From assembly GCF_030373265.1 (NCBI RefSeq), contig NZ_JAUCZC010000008.1, forward strand, positions 62,001 to 126,000: a DNA stretch of 64,000 nucleotides, written 5' to 3'. Shown one piece after another: positions 12,195 through 20,119 of this stretch. Source of the DNA: Blastomonas sp. (GTDB lineage Bacteria; Pseudomonadota; Alphaproteobacteria; Sphingomonadales; Sphingomonadaceae). The notes under the pieces were generated by a model, which was not told where the DNA came from, made no database searches, and saw nothing but the letters and a program-made list of their open reading frames with translations. A program made the position numbers and the translations under genes. Numbering within the stretch: the first letter of the stretch is position 1; each line of letters opens with the position of its first letter.

Positions 12195-12475
12195 ACTTTG
12201 CCTCCCGCTGATGCACGTGGTTAACGAATCCCGCATTTGTGGGCCGGGCACAATGAACCGGCGATGACCCGAGTCGAGGACACGGTGACTCGAGTCCTGC
12301 ACGCGTCGGAATGCCGAAAATCGGCCATTTCAGGCGGTTGCGCCGGCCGTTTGGCGATCTTGCGAAACCGCGCAACTATCCAGTTGATCCCCGGCCCACC
12401 CCCCGCTATAGCGCGCTCTGGCCAATCGACCGGCCCCCAGGCAGGGGCTTGCTCGCATCAAGGTGCGTGCCATGC

Positions 12476-12568
12476 GGAGACGTGGGTGAGTGGCTGAAAC
12501 CAACGGTTTGCTAAACCGTCGTGGGGGGATTACTCCCACCGAGGGTTCGAATCCCTCCGTCTCCGCCA
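12476..12568 (+). tRNA. tRNA-Ser(GCU)
   Basis: A complete class II tRNA. The 7-bp acceptor stem pairs GGAGACG (12476-12482) with CGTCTCC (12558-12564), followed by discriminator G and an encoded CCA. The anticodon stem ACGGT/ACCGT encloses the loop TTGCTAA with anticodon GCT at 12510-12512, which reads AGC and AGU. A long variable arm (GTGGGGGG...CTCCCAC) identifies a serine tRNA, and the T-arm contains GGTTCGAATCC. The flanks show no integrase or duplicated 3' end, so it is not currently an occupied attachment site. Confidence 0.97.
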
Positions 12569-12767
12569 CTTGCTGCTAATCCAAGGCACCGGCACCGAGC
12601 CTTTGCATCCGGCGCTTTGCAGCCTTTTGGGCCAAGGCCCACCCGGTACGATCATCAGATTAAAACACGCCGGCTATCGGAGCGGCGGCGCTGCCTTCGG
12701 CTGAGGCTCGGACGAACACCTGCTGATGAGGCTACATTTCGGATTTAGGCCGCTTGCGGATGGGCGT

Positions 12768-12807
12768 GCGCCGTTTGGTCGCAGCAAGGCTTGCGAGCAA
12801 ACGGCGC
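12768..12807 (-). terminator. Hairpin downstream of the DUF4168 gene
   Basis: GCGCCGTTTG (12768-12777) pairs with CAAACGGCGC (12798-12807), with a further GCAAG/CTTGC pairing inside the loop. It lies 27 bp past the stop of the minus-strand DUF4168 gene, so it probably ends that transcript, although there is no clear T-run. The rest of 12569-12833 holds nothing recognisable. Confidence 0.5.
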
Positions 12808-12833
12808 CAGCGCGCAGCGCAAAGGGGTACAGG

Positions 12834-13187
12834 TTACTTGGCGGGCTGTGCCTGCCTGGCCGCATCGATGTGCTGCTGCGCTGCAGCCTGGATCCGCTGT
12901 TGCAGTTGCGGATCGCCCTGGCTGGCATCGGCGATCTGGTTGAACCTTTGCGGCTGCATGCCGATCTTCTGCATCGCGCCGGCCATGGCGAGCTGCTGCT
13001 GATCCTTGGCTATGGTTTCATCGGCTGCGATCTGCTCGATGACCAGCGCGGCAAGCGCGAAACGGGACACTTCATTGTCGGGAATTTCGGCGCTCGGAGC
13101 CTGCTGCTCGACCGGCGGGGTTTCCTGCGCGTGCGCGGTGCCCACCATCATCAACGGCGCGGATAAAGCTAGAAATAGGGTTTTCAC
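12834..13187 (-). CDS. Exported DUF4168-like protein
   Basis: A 117-residue secreted protein with signal peptide VKTLFLALSAPLMMVGTAHA (GTG start, cut before QETPP). The mature part is a helical DUF4168-like region (about 35-110): EVSRFALAALVIEQIAADE, a stretch rich in Gln, and MQPQRFNQIADASQGDPQLQ. The family is periplasmic and its function is unknown. The frame is open upstream to 13406 but only the part from GTG 13187 codes for a plausible signal peptide. It is divergent from the micro-protein gene at 13422. Confidence 0.75.
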   Translation of the reverse strand: MKTLFLALSAPLMMVGTAHAQETPPVEQQAPSAEIPDNEVSRFALAALVIEQIAADETIAKDQQQLAMAGAMQKIGMQPQRFNQIADASQGDPQLQQRIQAAAQQHIDAARQAQPAK

Positions 13188-13371
13188 GGTGACTCCTGCG
13201 TTTCGGGGAAAGTGGGAGAAAGGGTATGAAGGATGACAGGCGATGGTAACCGTCAGCGCGGCAGTCCGTGGCGCTGCCCGGACGACGGGTGGCCTGCACC
13301 CGCGTTGCGCTCCGATTGCCGCTGCAGCGACGGCGGGGGCGAGCCCGGCGCCCGGCTGGCGGAGTTTCCCG

Positions 13372-13396
13372 GGAACGCTCGTTGCCAGCGACCGTT
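13372..13396 (+). promoter_or_regulatory. EcfG-type general stress response promoter
   Basis: GGAAC at 13372-13376 and CGTT at 13393-13396 are separated by exactly 16 bases, which is the -35/-10 consensus recognised by the alphaproteobacterial general stress sigma factor EcfG. The start codon of the 28-residue membrane protein follows 26 bases after the -10, giving a short leader of about 18 bases. No other region upstream of a gene in this window showed both boxes at this spacing by eye. Confidence 0.65.
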
Positions 13397-13421
13397 GAGA
13401 GATCAAACGAAAGGCGAATTT

Positions 13422-13508
13422 ATGTTGAAATTTCTGGGCAGCGCAGTGGGCATCATCTTCCTGGTCGGACTTCTGGTCATCATCGGGATTTTGTCCCTGA
13501 TCTTCTAG
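13422..13508 (+). CDS. 28-residue single-pass membrane micro-protein
   Basis: The ORF starts MLKFLGSAVGIIFLVGLLVI and is almost entirely one hydrophobic transmembrane segment, with one Lys at position 3 as the only charged residue. It has an AGGCG 6-7 bases before its ATG and a well-placed EcfG-type promoter. Function is unknown; from size and context it could be a stress-induced membrane peptide. It is below the length cut-off of many gene finders, so it may be unannotated in relatives. The promoter and ribosome-binding site make a real gene likely. Confidence 0.7.
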   Translation: MLKFLGSAVGIIFLVGLLVIIGILSLIF

Positions 13509-13604
13509 ATATGGCTGATCGTGCCGCGGACGTGTCGGAGCCTTGCGGGGCTTGCCGAACGCCCGGCTGGATGCGGCTTTCTGGGCAGATCTGCAACCAG
13601 CGGC

Positions 13605-14522
13605 CTAGTTCGGACGGTTCTCGCGGACCTGCTGCCCGTCAGCGCTCGCGATCCCGGCACGTTGTCGCTGCCACGATGGCAGCACGATATGTCCGCGCCG
13701 CGCCGCCATGATCAGCAGGACGATACCGGTGGTGGTGCACAGCAGGAACGCGATCAGCGATGCCTCGAGGCCAAAGCTGCCGCCGGTAAGCGCATCGGGA
13801 CCCTCGATGGTCGGCCGGATGAGGCCCGGGTCGCTGACACCCCCCGACACGATCCCGGAGAATATCGCCGACTGGGTGTAGTTCCATGCCATGTGGAAGC
13901 CCATGCTCATCCACAGCCGGCGGGTCAGCATATAGGCGGCCGCCAGCAGCAGCCCGGCCTCGACGCTGATGAAGATCGCGCCGGTCAGTGTCGCGTCGGG
14001 ATTGGCCAAGTGGACCATTCCGAACACGACCGACGACGCGATCAACGAGACCCAGCTTCCCAGCCATTCCTCGACGATCCGGAACAGCACCCCGCGAAAC
14101 AGCAGCTCCTCGAAAATCCCCGAGCTCAATGCCATCGCCACCGCAGGCAGCATGAAGGCCAACGGATTGAACCCGTCGATGCGGTAGATGCCCATCACCA
14201 TGAGGATCAGCACGCATCCGGTGTAGAGCCCCGCGCCGATCGCAAGGCCGATGCCAAGCTCGCGCGTCATGCCGGCAAGTCCCAGCTCGGTCACCGGCCT
14301 TCGTTCGACATAGCGGACATAGCCGCAATACACCGCGAAGCCGAGCGCAGCCCAGGCGATTACGATCGCGATCTGGAGCAGCGGTTGGCCCTTGGCCTGC
14401 ACCATGAACGTGTTGCTCTGCATGAGCATCATCAGCATGACGAAGCCGATCATCGCCAGCCGCACCGGCGGCCACTGCAGACCCTGCAGCCACATGGGCG
14501 GTCTGGAGGGAAGGTTTTCCAT
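13605..14522 (-). CDS. CPBP family intramembrane metalloprotease
   Basis: The 305-residue membrane protein has about eight hydrophobic segments and the complete CPBP (Abi/CAAX protease) signature: Glu138-Glu139 with Arg143 in EELLFRG, His171 in FGMVHLANP, and His210 and Asn214 in GFHMAWNYTQ. These residues form the metal-binding site in the Rce1-like family. The substrate is unknown; bacterial members process membrane peptides or contribute to immunity to peptides. ATG 14522 is the start. It is the first of two CPBP genes within 5 kb. Confidence 0.87.
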   Translation of the reverse strand: MENLPSRPPMWLQGLQWPPVRLAMIGFVMLMMLMQSNTFMVQAKGQPLLQIAIVIAWAALGFAVYCGYVRYVERRPVTELGLAGMTRELGIGLAIGAGLYTGCVLILMVMGIYRIDGFNPLAFMLPAVAMALSSGIFEELLFRGVLFRIVEEWLGSWVSLIASSVVFGMVHLANPDATLTGAIFISVEAGLLLAAAYMLTRRLWMSMGFHMAWNYTQSAIFSGIVSGGVSDPGLIRPTIEGPDALTGGSFGLEASLIAFLLCTTTGIVLLIMAARRGHIVLPSWQRQRAGIASADGQQVRENRPN

Positions 14523-14626
14523 ATCAGCGTTCCCAGATTATGTCGGACGGGTTGAAATCGGCGCAAAGTCCGCCGTCGATCATGAGCGATCGCAAGGCCC
14601 TGTCCGCGCGGACGACAAGCGACGGA

Positions 14627-15352
14627 CTAGGTCGCATCACTCTCCTCGCCGCCGATGGCCTCGACACCTTCACCCGGCATCAGCACGATTTTCCAGATCA
14701 GCGCGCCGATGGCGGCGCCGATCAGCGGCGCCAGCCAGAACAGCCACAGTTGGGACAGCGCGCCGGTCTGCGCGAACAGTGCCGCCCCGGTCGAACGCGC
14801 CGGGTTGACCGAGGTGTTGGTCACCGGGATCGAGATCAGGTGGATGAGCGTCAGCGCCAGCCCGATGGCGATGGGCGCGAAGCCCGCGGGCGCGGCCTTC
14901 GAGGTCGACCCCAGGATCACGATCAGGAACCCTGCGGTACAGATCACCTCGATCAGCAGCGCCGCCTGGATGGCGTAGCCACCGGGCGACAGATCGCCAA
15001 AACCGTTGGAGGCAAAGCCGCCGGGTTCGAAGCCCGGCTTGCCAGAGGCGATGGCATACAGCGCCCCGCCCGCAACGACCGCGCCTGCAACCTGCGCGAT
15101 CCAGTAGGGCACCAGATCTTTCCAGGCAAAACGATCGGCCAGCGCCAGACCCAGCGAGACCGCGGGGTTGAAGTGTCCGCCCGATATGCCGCCGACCGCA
15201 TAGGCCATGGTCAGCACGGTCAGGCCGAAGGCGAGCGACACGCCTGCAAAGCCGATGCCCAGATCAGGAAAAGCCGCTGCCAGGATGGCCGAACCACAGC
15301 CCCCGAAAACCAGCCAGAATGTGCCAAAGAACTCGGCCGAAAGCTCCCTCAT
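14627..15352 (-). CDS. aqpZ: Aquaporin Z
   Basis: A 241-residue MIP-family channel with six membrane helices and both half-helix motifs: NPAV at 62-65 ([11 protein letters not shown]) and NPAR at 183-186 ([10 protein letters not shown]). The TNTSVNPAR context and the His at the selectivity filter region ([11 protein letters not shown]) favour a water-selective channel over a glycerol facilitator. The start [20 protein letters not shown] is typical of AqpZ. It is transcribed in the same direction as the CPBP gene, 104 bp upstream of it. Confidence 0.95.
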   Translation of the reverse strand: MRELSAEFFGTFWLVFGGCGSAILAAAFPDLGIGFAGVSLAFGLTVLTMAYAVGGISGGHFNPAVSLGLALADRFAWKDLVPYWIAQVAGAVVAGGALYAIASGKPGFEPGGFASNGFGDLSPGGYAIQAALLIEVICTAGFLIVILGSTSKAAPAGFAPIAIGLALTLIHLISIPVTNTSVNPARSTGAALFAQTGALSQLWLFWLAPLIGAAIGALIWKIVLMPGEGVEAIGGEESDAT

Positions 15353-15413
15353 ATCGCCCCCCAGTCGTCGAAAACCCCCTTGCCCGGCCCTGATCGTGCG
15401 CGGATTATGGCCT

Positions 15414-15917
15414 TCAGCCAGTCTTGCGCGGTTCCAGGATCAGATGCTTGGCATCGCCTGCATTGCGCTCGACATCGGCATGCTCGCAAAACGCCTGTTC
15501 ATCGCTGGCGGCGATTGCCAGTTGCGCGCCGAACATCATGCCGAAGCCCATCATCACCTGCCGCTCGCGCAGGTGCAGCGCCTCGGAGTCGACCTCGAGC
15601 ATCTTGCCCTTGTCGTCGTAATAGATGATGTTCATTTCGTCTTCGAAGCGCGCCTTGTTGACGGTAAAGCCCGCGCAGATGACCGCGACCGCCTGCTGGT
15701 GCGCCATCGCCTGGACGACATTGCGCTGCCCTTCGTCGAGCCCCGCCTTTTCCATGGCGGCGCCATAGGCTTTGGACACCGTCAGATCCATATGGGCGAG
15801 GTCATCGGGACCGGTTGCCGCGGCCTCCGCCTTGGGTGCGGGGCCTTCGGAACATCCGCCGATCAGCACAAGGACTGCCGGTGCGAGCAGTCCGCCGAGA
15901 ATCGTGTGGGTCTTCAT
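15414..15917 (-). CDS. Hypothetical lipoprotein
   Basis: The 167-residue protein starts [18 protein letters not shown] and has a lipobox LIGGC with the lipidated Cys at about position 22. The mature domain (about 40-160) is mixed helix and strand with two further Cys (VICAGF, AFCEHA) that could pair in the periplasm. No family was recognised. Its start is 4 bp after the stop of the upstream gene at 15921, so the two are probably co-translated. Confidence 0.7.
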   Translation of the reverse strand: MKTHTILGGLLAPAVLVLIGGCSEGPAPKAEAAATGPDDLAHMDLTVSKAYGAAMEKAGLDEGQRNVVQAMAHQQAVAVICAGFTVNKARFEDEMNIIYYDDKGKMLEVDSEALHLRERQVMMGFGMMFGAQLAIAASDEQAFCEHADVERNAGDAKHLILEPRKTG

Positions 15918-15920
15918 GGC

Positions 15921-16277
15921 TCAATACCCCCGATTGTAGGGATCATAGCCGAACTCGCGGCTGGTCCATTCGGCCGAATAATAGCCCTTGCGATAGCATT
16001 GCCGCTGGCTGCGATAGCACAGGACGTTCTTGGCGGCGTTGTAGGTATCGCCCCAGCCGCCACGATAATCATCGCGATCGTAATAGCTGCGATTGTCTTG
16101 CCGGTTGCGGCGGTTGGCGGAGGCCGCAGCCGCGATGCCGACAATCGCAAGCCCGATCGCGGCGCCTGTGGCCCTGTCGCGGTCACGGTGGCGGTGATGA
16201 TCGCGCGCCGTCGCCGCTGCCGGTAGTGCCAGGCTTGCCGCGAGCGCCCCTGCCAGAGCCCATTTTGCCATGGTCAT
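15921..16277 (-). CDS. Small exported His/Arg-rich and Tyr-rich protein
   Basis: A 118-residue protein with a signal peptide (MTMAKWALAGALAASLALP, cut near ATA). After it come a charged DHHRHRDRDR segment, a Gly/Ala-rich hydrophobic stretch (GAAIGLAIVGIAAAAS) like that of glycine-zipper proteins, and a Tyr/Asp-rich tail (YYDRDDYRGGWGDTY). There are two Cys near the C-terminus. No function is assigned. ATG 16277 has a GGGGGAA seven bases upstream. It precedes and nearly touches the lipoprotein gene at 15917. Confidence 0.65.
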   Translation of the reverse strand: MTMAKWALAGALAASLALPAAATARDHHRHRDRDRATGAAIGLAIVGIAAAASANRRNRQDNRSYYDRDDYRGGWGDTYNAAKNVLCYRSQRQCYRKGYYSAEWTSREFGYDPYNRGY

Positions 16278-16326
16278 GTGGTTCCCCCTTCTCAATCACG
16301 CCCCGCCGACCGGTGTGTCGCTCCGC

Positions 16327-17127
16327 TCAATCGCGGCAGGTGCGCGCCGACACGCTTTCGAGCGACACGACATAGCCGTTGCGCGAATTCAAGATCAGGC
16401 ACTGCCGCGAAGCGGCGCGCCAATAGGTCATGTAGCGGCCGGTATCGGTGCGCTTGTTGTCCAGCTGTGCAAAGCCGCGGCTCGAAAGCTGCCCGGTGGC
16501 AAAGTCGCGCTCCCGCCCCTGCAGGTCGTTGAACTCGACATAGGCGCTGTAGCCACCGCCATAGCTGTTTCCGCCGCGATAGCTGGTCTGGTTGGCGCGT
16601 TCGCGCACCCCGGAGTCATAGCCGCTCGAGTACGCGTCGCTGCGCGAATAATTGTGATAGGGCTGGTTGTAGAGCCCATCGCGATGGCCACGCTCGAAAT
16701 CCGCGGTGCCGCGCTCGTCATAGTCCCGGTCGCCGCGATGGTGCGACTTGCTGGCGAGCGCTGCAATCCCGAGCAGCGCGACCGCACCGACAGCAATGGC
16801 CGCGGCCTTGTCGCCATTGCCGCCCTTCTGGTTGCAATCGGCATTGGTCGTCTTGTCCAGCGACTGGAAGCGGCCATCATAGGTGACCGCCTTGACGCAC
16901 TCCTTGGTGTTGCCGTTCCACCAGTAATTGATCTTGCTGTCGTCTTCGGTGTGCCCGGAAATGCGATGAAAGCCGCGATACTCGAGCTGATCTTCGCCAC
17001 CGGCGGCGCGTGCGCCCACCAGATCGCGCACCGATCCGGGGGCCTGCGCTCCAGCGGCCACGGGGCTCAGCACCATCGCTGCTGACAGCACGGCGGCGGT
17101 CAGGGCTTTTGCCTGCTTGATCATCAT
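16327..17127 (-). CDS. Hypothetical exported protein with glycine-zipper-like segment
   Basis: The 266-residue protein has a signal peptide (MMIKQAKALTAAVLSAAMVL...AGA), an N-terminal domain with the pair WWNGNTKECVKAVTYDGRFQ, a hydrophobic AIAVGAVALLGIAALAS segment after about residue 110, then a long disordered Tyr/Ser/Gly/Arg-rich part and a C-terminal domain with Cys near the end (ASRQCLILNSRNGYVVSLES). The layout parallels the smaller neighbour at 15921. The family was not recognised. It may be anchored to the membrane or cell wall by the hydrophobic segment. Confidence 0.65.
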   Translation of the reverse strand: MMIKQAKALTAAVLSAAMVLSPVAAGAQAPGSVRDLVGARAAGGEDQLEYRGFHRISGHTEDDSKINYWWNGNTKECVKAVTYDGRFQSLDKTTNADCNQKGGNGDKAAAIAVGAVALLGIAALASKSHHRGDRDYDERGTADFERGHRDGLYNQPYHNYSRSDAYSSGYDSGVRERANQTSYRGGNSYGGGYSAYVEFNDLQGRERDFATGQLSSRGFAQLDNKRTDTGRYMTYWRAASRQCLILNSRNGYVVSLESVSARTCRD

Positions 17128-17263
17128 TCCCTCTCCTCACCCTCTCACGACAGTCGGCATTGCCCGGCAAGTTTGCCACATCGGATCGCCGCCGCCATTG
17201 GACATTTGTTGCCACCGGCTGGGCATTTTGCGCCACGCCGATGCCCCCCTTCCCGGTCACGCC

Positions 17264-17683
17264 TCAGCCTGTGGCGCCGATGGTGATCGTGAAGGTGGCG
17301 CTTTCGTTCCGCCGTGCGGCATTGCGCATCAGGAAGAGGTCGATCTTGTAGTCGCCCGACGAAGGCACGACGTCCTGCATCGCGTTGCCCGATATCGACC
17401 CGATGAACATCGCCTGCTGCGCACCGGGTGCGGTGACTTTGAAGTTTGCCGACGCATTGCTGGAGACCAGCTTGACCGAGATTGTCTGGCCAGCGCGCAG
17501 ATTGACCACGAAGCTGCGCGACTGGTCGCCCTTGATCGTGCCCTTGATCGCCTTGGACGACGTGCCTTTGGCGAACTGCACCCGTTCGGGCTTGGGCATC
17601 GGTGCCTGGGCGATAACTGCCATCGGCACCGCGACCGCCGACAGTGCCAGCGCGGCTGCGGGTAGGTTACGCCAAAACGTCAT
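17264..17683 (-). CDS. Exported beta-sandwich protein (PliG / PPC-like)
   Basis: The 139-residue protein has a signal peptide (MTFWRNLPAAALALSAVAVP) and one all-beta domain with VQFAKGTSSKAIKGTIKGDQ, RSFVVNLRAGQTISVKLVSS and YKIDLFLMRNAARRNESATF. This pattern is seen in periplasmic proteins variously labelled inhibitor of g-type lysozyme or (misleadingly) DNA breaking-rejoining protein. A lysozyme-inhibitor role is possible but not shown by the sequence. ATG 17683 overlaps the stop of the upstream CPBP gene by four bases (ATGA), so the two are translationally coupled. Confidence 0.7.
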   Translation of the reverse strand: MTFWRNLPAAALALSAVAVPMAVIAQAPMPKPERVQFAKGTSSKAIKGTIKGDQSRSFVVNLRAGQTISVKLVSSNASANFKVTAPGAQQAMFIGSISGNAMQDVVPSSGDYKIDLFLMRNAARRNESATFTITIGATG

Positions 17684-18486
17684 CGCATCTCTCCTTGTTT
17701 GGGATGGGTTGGATCGTAGCTGTCGTCGCGCCATCCGGCGCGCACCTGCTCGTTGCGGACCAGCCACAGGCCGTAGAGAAACAGCGGGCCGGTGAGCATC
17801 AGGCCGAACATGAGCTGGCTCATCCAGGCATCGGGCGGGGCAGGTGCAGGGTCTGCTCCGCTGCCGGTCAGGAAAACGACGAAGTCCCAGGTGGCGTGGA
17901 TGATCATGATCGGAATGATCGACCGCGTGCGGATGCGGATCGCGAGATAGGCACAGCCGCTCATGAACGCGTTGAGCGCCTGAACCCCGGCTCCGCTGAG
18001 CTCTCCGGTGATCAGGGCGTTGAAGATGTGCACCGATCCGAACGCGGCGGACACCAGCAGGAAGCCTGGCCAGAACGACAGCGCCTTGCGCGCCGCGCCC
18101 CACAGCACGCCGCGAAAGGCGAGCTCCTCGCTGAACCCGACCAGCGCGGTGTTGATCGCGACCATAATGATCGCGCTCATGCCCAGCCGGCCGGCCAGCG
18201 CGCCAGTGGCACCCAGCGCCAGCAGGTACAGCACAGGCAGCCACAGCAGCCTGAGCGAGGACATCGGCCGGGGCTTGCGGAAACCCAGGTCGCGCCAGCC
18301 GGCAAGCCAGGTGGCGGCGACGAGGAACAGCGCCGCGGCCGCGACCCCCCAGGCCAGGCCCCGGGTGATCAGCTCCTGCAGCGAGATGGTCGACGACTGC
18401 ACCAGCATCGTCGATCCCAGCGTGATCGCCGCCCAGATGGCGACCACCAGCAGCGCGAGCGCAAGGCGGGCGAAGGGGGCTGTCAT
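17680..18486 (-). CDS. Second CPBP family intramembrane metalloprotease
   Basis: A 268-residue membrane protein with Glu120-Glu121 and Arg125 in SEELAFRG, His153 in FGSVHIFN, and His197/Asp201 in IIHATWDF, the full CPBP metal site. It is only weakly like the CPBP protein at 13605 apart from these motifs. Its stop overlaps the start of the exported beta-sandwich gene, and its own start lies 4 bp after the stop of the membrane protein at 18491, so the three are probably in one minus-strand operon. Confidence 0.85.
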   Translation of the reverse strand: MTAPFARLALALLVVAIWAAITLGSTMLVQSSTISLQELITRGLAWGVAAAALFLVAATWLAGWRDLGFRKPRPMSSLRLLWLPVLYLLALGATGALAGRLGMSAIIMVAINTALVGFSEELAFRGVLWGAARKALSFWPGFLLVSAAFGSVHIFNALITGELSGAGVQALNAFMSGCAYLAIRIRTRSIIPIMIIHATWDFVVFLTGSGADPAPAPPDAWMSQLMFGLMLTGPLFLYGLWLVRNEQVRAGWRDDSYDPTHPKQGEMR

Positions 18487-18490
18487 GCGA

Positions 18491-19162
18491 TCATTGCGAT
18501 TGGCCTGCCAGCAGCACCACGACCGCAGCGACGACGATCAGGACCTGGGCCACGAACGCTGCAACCAGCGCATTGCCGAAACCTCGGGCGAGGCTGGTCT
18601 GGAGCTTGGTGCGGAACCACAAGGTCTGCTGCGCCAGATACCAGCCGATCAACAGGACGAAGAGAACCGATGCGAGCGTTGTCGCACCGTCGAAGCTGGC
18701 ATGGCTGACCGACCGGGATATCCCGAAGCTCATCGCGATGGGGGCGGTGACGAAGCACTGGCTGTAGAAGATCGGCTTGAGCGTATCGCGGTCGAGACCG
18801 ATCCTGAGCTTCTGGAGCAGGCGCAGGGCCATGATCAGCGGAAACAGGCTGAAGATGAACACGCGGAAGATCAGCAGGTTCTGCGTGTCGTTGAGGAAGT
18901 CCGGCAAAAGACTGGTCGCCTGCGCGGGTTCTGCCCGCTCGAACAGATGGCTGATCAGCAGGCACATCATCAGGAACAGCGGCGGGCTCAGCGTATCCTT
19001 GTACTGTTCGGACTGGACATCGCCCAATTCGGTGTCGGCATAGTCCATCATGCGCTGGGGATAGCGAACGGTGAGCCACAAGGTGCGCGGGAAGAACACC
19101 AGCATCACCATGACCTCGTAGAGCAGCTCTTCGAGCGATTTGAACAGCCTCATGAAATCCAT
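18491..19162 (-). CDS. Hypothetical polytopic membrane protein
   Basis: The 223-residue protein has an N-terminal cytoplasmic segment (about 1-55) with an amphipathic helix, then about four or five membrane helices (LFLMMCLLISHLF; IFRVFIFSLFPLIMALRLL; LASVLFVLLIGWYLAQQ; LVAAFVAQVLIVVAAVVVLL). The overall plan is like Yip1-type permease annotations, but no motif settles it. ATG 19162 starts MDFMRLFKSLEELLYEVM. It sits between a lipoprotein gene and the CPBP operon on the same strand, with 35 bp to the former. Confidence 0.7.
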   Translation of the reverse strand: MDFMRLFKSLEELLYEVMVMLVFFPRTLWLTVRYPQRMMDYADTELGDVQSEQYKDTLSPPLFLMMCLLISHLFERAEPAQATSLLPDFLNDTQNLLIFRVFIFSLFPLIMALRLLQKLRIGLDRDTLKPIFYSQCFVTAPIAMSFGISRSVSHASFDGATTLASVLFVLLIGWYLAQQTLWFRTKLQTSLARGFGNALVAAFVAQVLIVVAAVVVLLAGQSQ

Positions 19163-19197
19163 GGTGTGACCCCCGCATCACCGGCCAGGACCATCGA

Positions 19198-19911
19198 TCA
19201 GTCGCCCCTGATGAACACATCGGGCACCTCGTAGCGCTCGGGTCCGATGGTCACGACGGTGGTGTCGCCCTCGCGCTTGCCAAGCACCTCGAATTTCGAC
19301 GAGCCGTCGGCCTCGTTGGTGTTGGCGGTGAGGATCTTGCCGGCCCTGTCGAAGATCAGCATGCGGCTGTTCACGCCATCGGGCCAGTCGATGAAGACCA
19401 AAGTCTGGCCATCCTCCTGATTGCGCTTGACCCCGGCGTCGCACATCGTCGCCTTCATGCCGCGATAGCCGGCGCAGCGAAGCTGGGCGGTGGCGTCATA
19501 ATCGGTGCCAGCGACCTTGGCATCGCCCTGCCCGTCTCCGTCCCCCGGGATCGGCTGCGGGGAATTGGGAACCGACACCAGGACGACGCCGTCGACCGTC
19601 TTGAGGATCGTGCCGCCCAGCCGCGCCGCTTCGTCTGCGCTCGGACAGCCGACAAGCGAGGCGCTGTCGTCGAGAAAATTCACCGTCTCGGGGGACTCGC
19701 CGATCCGCCGGCATGCTGCGCCCGCAGCCGGGAAGCCATCGCCGAAGACCGGGAGGCTGGCCGGCCAGGCGAATGCCGGTTGCTGATTTGCGCCGGGGTC
19801 CTGCGGGGCCGGGTCCGACGACGGTGCACCACATCCCGCCAGCGCAAGACCGGCCGCCACTAGCCCGATCAGCGCGGCGGTCGGGTAGCCCGGTATCTGC
19901 CATATTGCCAT
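19198..19911 (-). CDS. Hypothetical lipoprotein
   Basis: The 237-residue protein has a lipobox LALAGC (Cys27) after a short hydrophobic segment and a Pro/Asp/Gln-rich linker typical of surface or periplasmic lipoproteins. Four more Cys (AACRRIG, LVGCPS, LRCAGY, TMCDAG) probably form disulfides. The mature domain is mainly beta (TVDGVVLVSVPNS, TLVFIDWPDGVNSRMLIFD). No family was recognised. It is the first gene of the minus-strand group and is divergent from the araC-type gene; the 208 bp between them must hold both promoters. Confidence 0.68.
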   Translation of the reverse strand: MAIWQIPGYPTAALIGLVAAGLALAGCGAPSSDPAPQDPGANQQPAFAWPASLPVFGDGFPAAGAACRRIGESPETVNFLDDSASLVGCPSADEAARLGGTILKTVDGVVLVSVPNSPQPIPGDGDGQGDAKVAGTDYDATAQLRCAGYRGMKATMCDAGVKRNQEDGQTLVFIDWPDGVNSRMLIFDRAGKILTANTNEADGSSKFEVLGKREGDTTVVTIGPERYEVPDVFIRGD

Positions 19912-20119
19912 TGCAAGCCTCTCCTGTCGCGCTTCGGGCCGGGACTATGACTGCGCGGCGAGTCCGGCCCTGGGGGGGTCATCTTGCGGCACGCAGCAAG
20001 CATCTGCCATGGTCAATCATCGCCAACTTGTGGACAAATGACGCCAATGCAGAGTCAAAGCCAGCCCCGCGCAAGAAGCAGCATTTTGTTTTTATTGGGG
20101 TTCCATTTGAGGTAGAACG

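Noticed and set aside
12569-12833. Integration site or remnant element next to tRNA-Ser
   Set aside because: There is no integrase, no repeated tRNA 3' end and no foreign ORF; only a hairpin after the DUF4168 gene is seen.
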